From NCBI GenBank assembly GCA_947044365.1, contig OX345636.1, positions 15,735,115 to 15,799,114 on the forward strand: a stretch of 64,000 bases of DNA. The letters are read 5' to 3'. The DNA is from Petrosia ficiformis (Eukaryota; Porifera; Demospongiae; Haplosclerida; Petrosiidae). The notes below the pieces were generated by a model that saw only the letters and a program-made list of their open reading frames with translations, searched no databases and was not told where the DNA came from. This document shows, piece by piece, positions 59,962 to 64,000 of this stretch (its first letter is position 1; each line of letters opens with the position of its first letter). A program made the position numbers and the translations under genes.

Positions 59962-62918
59962 ATGTCTAGTTGTACGGATGGAAGTCCGTTGGGAAATGTG
60001 TACATACCACCTAAAGATCCAAGGACTAAAGCGAGATATAATGTGCTGTCTAGATTATGTTTCAGGTGAGTGTTTTACTGTTAAATGGAAAAGGTTTCTT
60101 CATGTAACAATAATGCAATTAATTAAGTGAAAAATTTGGCAAGTGTATGAAAAAATGGAGGAAGAAGAGCAAGCGTTTTCCTGTAACAGATAGGTCTACA
60201 ACAAATTGAACTTATAACATTTCATGAATTTTTTTCAAAGAGTTTAAAGAGTATATGTAGTTATATACTATGATTGCAAAAGCATTACTGTACCACTCAT
60301 GAATATAATAAAATACCTAAATTCTGTGGCTTGTGCTCATATCTGTACATGTGCTTGTATATCTTGTAATGTGTACAGGTTACTACAAATCTGATTGTGT
60401 AATGTATAATGTTGAGTCTATGTATCAAAAGAACCACTATTAGTTTAGTGTTGTTTTAGTTATATATTACTATCATGGTGGTTTTAGTTATATCCTTATT
60501 ACAAACCAAAGCAAATGATTAGTTTAGATAGTATAGTTTTTTAATGAAGCTATATAGAAACCAAATACACTCAACATAAACAAATCAGTTATAACAACTT
60601 ACTTGGGCTGTATCTGATTTACAGTAACCAAACCTGGATGAGGGCCATATGGCTCAGTTACTGTAACTGATCAGATACAGCCCACCTAGAGGTGTTATAA
60701 CTATTACTTATAACTTCATAAGAAGTACAGTTTCATTTATATGCATATGCAATACTGTAATTAAAACAAAATAGTGATCACTCAATCGGAGATCCACAAA
60801 ATTCATGTAATGCTATAATTGAATCAATAACCATAAGTAGCTAATAGAGAGTAAGAAACTGTAGTATACAGGAAATGGATTCATTGTAGCCTTCTGCTTG
60901 AATGTAGTAGATCACAGCGATAAAACAAAAAAAATGAATGTAACACTTCAATAAACACAAAGGTTAATACTATGGCGACTTTGATATCTATACTGCCACA
61001 GACAAAAAGATTACAGTAACTCTCTGCTCTGCCTATGTGGGCAAAGATTAACTAAATCATTTACAGAAGGCTTACAGTTACTTCTGTATGTTCAAATGAG
61101 AAATGAAAAAAATTGTATTCACGTGTAATTAAGAAACTTTACATTTCCCCATTAATGATATTTCATGATACACATTTTTGTGGTTGTAGTATAATAATGC
61201 TATGCACATATAAAAATGCAATGAATTAAATTTGTGTGGTATGCTCTCTGGTAAATAGAAAATCAGTGTATTGAAATGACAATCTGTTTCTGGAGAAAAA
61301 TGTGACTTTGTGGCTGGTTCTGCAGACGATTGCGACTGTTAAATGCAACGTACAAAATGTGTATAGCAACGGAATTTTTGATGCAGATGTTGTGATAAAA
61401 ATACCAATTTTTGAACTGCTAATTATTTAACCTATACAGTAAATGTAGTTATTGCAATCCTAGTTTTGTGCAACTGTCTGGTTTTGGTTTTGTATATCTG
61501 ATATATGAAAGCAAATTTAGATGATTTCATGAAATATCAGATGTTAAGTATTGGAATAACTAAGATTTGAAGTATTTGTATTTAATGATTATTATAATCC
61601 TGTGGGAAATGCCTCACAAGTCGTACATGTATAATATGTATGTAGATACCAACTTCTTCATCACTGCAACTGTGGTAACAATAATTAGCCTTCACCTACA
61701 TATATAGGCAGAGCAGAGGGTTACTATAATTATTTTGTGTGTCAGTGTGTCAGTATTCCTGAAATTTTGGAGAACTATGTAGTCTATTCAAGATCAGTAG
61801 TCGTGGAAGTCAACAGTGAAGACTTGCATCTTTGGAATGTAAAATTATTACATGTTTGTGGTCTCTCACGTGAGTGTTTACTCCTCGTGTATATCCGTGT
61901 ATCTTGGCAGGAAAGTGTTGCTGTGTTTATTGACCTGCATCTATTGTTAGAATCGACGATACCCAAAGGAGAACGTGTCAAGAGCACCTCAAAGACTATT
62001 ATTTGTAATATACATGACTCTTCTATTGGCAAAGTAAGAAACAGTAGTCCACTCCACCTACATTATGGAAGAAGACTGCTGAAGTCACTGGCTTCTCAAA
62101 GTGCACTGTCAACTGAGAGAAAGCTGGATGGAAGTTTTTTTTACATATCCAAATAGGAAGAAGCATTATGAAGCTTTTTGTAGGGAATAGATGTTTTGTG
62201 AATGTTATGATTTTGTGAATTTTCCAATTATTGCAGTCCTATTTGTAACGGAAAGTCAATGATAACATAACGTAGCCAAGATCTGCTTTTGGTTTGGAAT
62301 GAGATCAGAAGATCCATGATGCTGTACAGAAACAGAAATTGAATGATCAAACAAACTATATTGATTATACTACCTATTGTCTGAATTAGAATAGTTCGCA
62401 GACACCCCAGTTATCTGGGAAAGTAAAATGTTAATTAGTGCATGTAATAACAGTTGAATCCAGGCTCTTTTTCTCCACCATCTTGAAGAGCCTGGATATG
62501 AAGCTAGTGATTATTATATACCAAGTTGTACCTTTTCATTAGATTGATAGTCACATAACTATAAGGATTCTGACAATTAATTTGGCATTGTTGCATGTGG
62601 TTAACTCTGTCTGTTTGTCTATCTCTATATACAATATACAGCTGGATGGACCCATTGTTTTGTATTGGTACAAAAAGAAGTTTGGAACACTCAGACCTGT
62701 ATGCACACCCTCAAGAGGCAGATTCTGGCAAATTATTGAAATTCTTTAATTTGTAAGTCTTGTGTTATAACTATTGCAACAATAATCATTATAATTTTGA
62801 TAGATATTGGAGTCGGGAGATTACCCAAAGAGAACTGAATCCAAGATTATGGTGGGTGTTGGTGCAGTGTATTGGCTGGCTAAGACTTTTGCGGCATACT
62901 TTTCTAGGACTCAGTCAG
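59962..62918 (+). CDS. ABCC (MRP/ABCC4-like) transporter, first three exons (partial)
   Basis: Exons 59962-60065, 62642-62752 and 62804-62918 join in phase (GT-AG throughout) to give 110 residues with no stop. Exon 1 reads MSSCTDGSPLGNVYIPPKDP up to NVLSRLCF. Exon 2 reads SWMDPLFCIGTKRSLEHSDL followed by YAHPQEADSGK. Exon 3 reads YWSREITQRELNPRLWWVLV, then QCIGWLRLLRHTFLGL. The pattern L.R..F.W..PLf..G.KR.LE..DLY, then a YW..E helix and the start of TM1, is the N-terminus of short MRPs such as ABCC4, which lack TMD0. These are plasma-membrane ATP-driven exporters of organic anions and nucleotides. The ABC core lies right of the window. Exon 1 could have an untranslated leader upstream. The exact subfamily is not certain. 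Confidence 0.8.
60589..60700. repeat. Hairpin element, copy 2
   Basis: TTATAAC..CTTGGGCTGTATCTGATTTACAGTAAC and its inverse, with a loop around GGATGAGGGCCATATGG. It is related to 39145-39242 and lies in ABCC intron 1. Confidence 0.8.
61930..62160 (+). pseudogene. Helix-turn-helix transposase-like fragment
   Basis: One frame reads RVKSTSKTIICNIHD. Shifting frame gives QSTPPTLWKKTAEVTGFSKC-TVN, a typical HTH of transposon proteins. A stop and frameshift separate the parts. It lies in ABCC intron 1. The superfamily is not assigned. Confidence 0.38.
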
Positions 62919-64000
62919 GTAGCTATGTAGATATTAATTTTACAAATGTAAAAGGGAACACATTGAATGGTGACATAAACACTGCAAAAATTAATATGTT
63001 ATTTTAACCATCATTTGGCTACATGAGTTTCAATTGCTCCTGGGACTGCATAAATATATATAATTATATATGTATCAGAGAGTACGGTAGTACTCTCTAT
63101 GTAGGGATGGCGCGGAAAAAAAATGGCCGCCCATGCATTTCAATTGCAAGTGGTAAGCTGAAGTCTCTCCTAATATATACAGATAAGTTAAAATATACAT
63201 ATAACTTATAATACTGAGTAATTTTATGACTAAAAATACCTTTTAGATGTCCAGAGATCTTCGTTAATGTAGAGATCCAGCGAGTAGCAAAACTGGCAAA
63301 ATCTTCATATTCACTATTATTATTCACTATTATTCCTCTTTTTCATAAAAATAAATTTTTACATTTCTGGAGCTATTAAAGTAGTTGTAGCACAAATACA
63401 AATATATTGTAAAATGTGTAAACCCAGATGATACTGAACTGTCCATGTACAAATCATTAGTATAATTGAATGTGTTAGTTGATCACTCTCAGATAAGAAA
63501 TTTCATCACAATTATGCCACTAATTCATTGTATACGAAAATAATAAAAAACATTTTAAAAATTGAAAGAGTACATACATGTAGGGATATATATATTATTA
63601 TACTGAGTCATTTAAAAATAGAATCAAAACAAGAATAATATAGAAACATGTTCAAAAATGAAAGAGGATGTAGGAATTGTAATAACAAATAATTATAATA
63701 TTGCAGTAAAGGATGTGATATATCACATCCGGGGACACAAAACAAGGTCCTATATTCCGTATATAGGACCTATAGCATATTATATACAATATGTTGTATG
63801 ATGGTGACATCTCCTGCATAGTGTACACAGAGTGGTCAGACAGGTCTATATTTAAAAAATATAGACCTCCTCTTGGGTCTATATACAATATAATTATAGA
63901 CCTCACCACATCAAAGGGATGATGTCACTATCATACTATACATACATATATTTTTTTTTTCGTCTTGATCTATTTTGACTAATATAAGGTACATGCCATA
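62919..64000. other. ABCC intron 3 sequence, mostly repeat
   Basis: No further ABCC exon is seen. The right part contains the second copy of the GAGAGTAC repeat (63068-63320) and a left end of the 35698-type foldback element (about 63625), followed by GTCCTATATTCCGTATATAG-type hairpins near 63740-63900. Confidence 0.55.
63068..63320. repeat. Dispersed repeat, copy 2
   Basis: Same order of blocks as 34930-35200: GAGAGTACGGTAGTACTCTC, TATGTAGGGATGGCG, A run, AATTGCAAGTGGTAAGCTGA, ATATATACAGATAAGTT and GCAAAACTGGCAAAATCTTC. Confidence 0.82.

Overview
The window looks like nuclear DNA of a marine invertebrate, most probably a demosponge similar to Amphimedon (inference). It is AT-rich, uses GT-AG introns, carries metazoan genes (a nuclear-pore NUP210, a TSSC4-like splicing factor, an ABCC transporter and an ankyrin-ROCO-death-domain protein), and holds many kinds of decayed transposon. 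No gene looks bacterial or viral.

Layout. Positions 1-31345 (minus strand) are the first 14 exons of a NUP210/gp210 gene. About 1.66 kb of coding sequence is spread over 31 kb, and every intron phase fits. The introns are packed with TACATGTA palindromes, minisatellites, foldback elements and pieces of hAT, Tc1/mariner, Crypton-like and BEN-like genes. One 13.1-kb intron holds an array of about 960-bp units. A 115-bp gap separates NUP210 from a divergent, single-exon TSSC4-like gene (31461-32297). Positions 32.3-40.9 kb are mostly non-coding, with foldback elements, a repeat family and one candidate 46-residue ORF with a CRE upstream.

Positions 40882-50706 hold a very large ankyrin-Roc-COR-death-like gene. 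It is broken once by a 5-bp tandem duplication and has a tiny last exon. Downstream lies a decayed paralogous copy (51.5-55.8 kb). A CACTA-like element of about 2.15 kb splits this copy, and that element carries a second copy of the intact gene's last exon. A 5'-truncated Ty1/copia element cuts the copy off. Positions 57.4-59.9 kb hold two foldback transposons with clear target-site duplications and a relic ABCC exon. Positions 59962-62918 are the first three exons of an ABCC (MRP-type) transporter that runs off the right edge.

The four genes have unrelated cellular roles: pore membrane, snRNP assembly, innate or death signalling, and membrane efflux. Nothing shows that they act together. The strongest large-scale signal is the sharp drop in TACATGTA density at the NUP210/TSSC4 promoter. 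The most interesting local signals are the 960-bp array with repeated Walker-A-like ORFs, the ANK-ROCO gene with its paralogous relic, and the exon copy inside the CACTA-like element.
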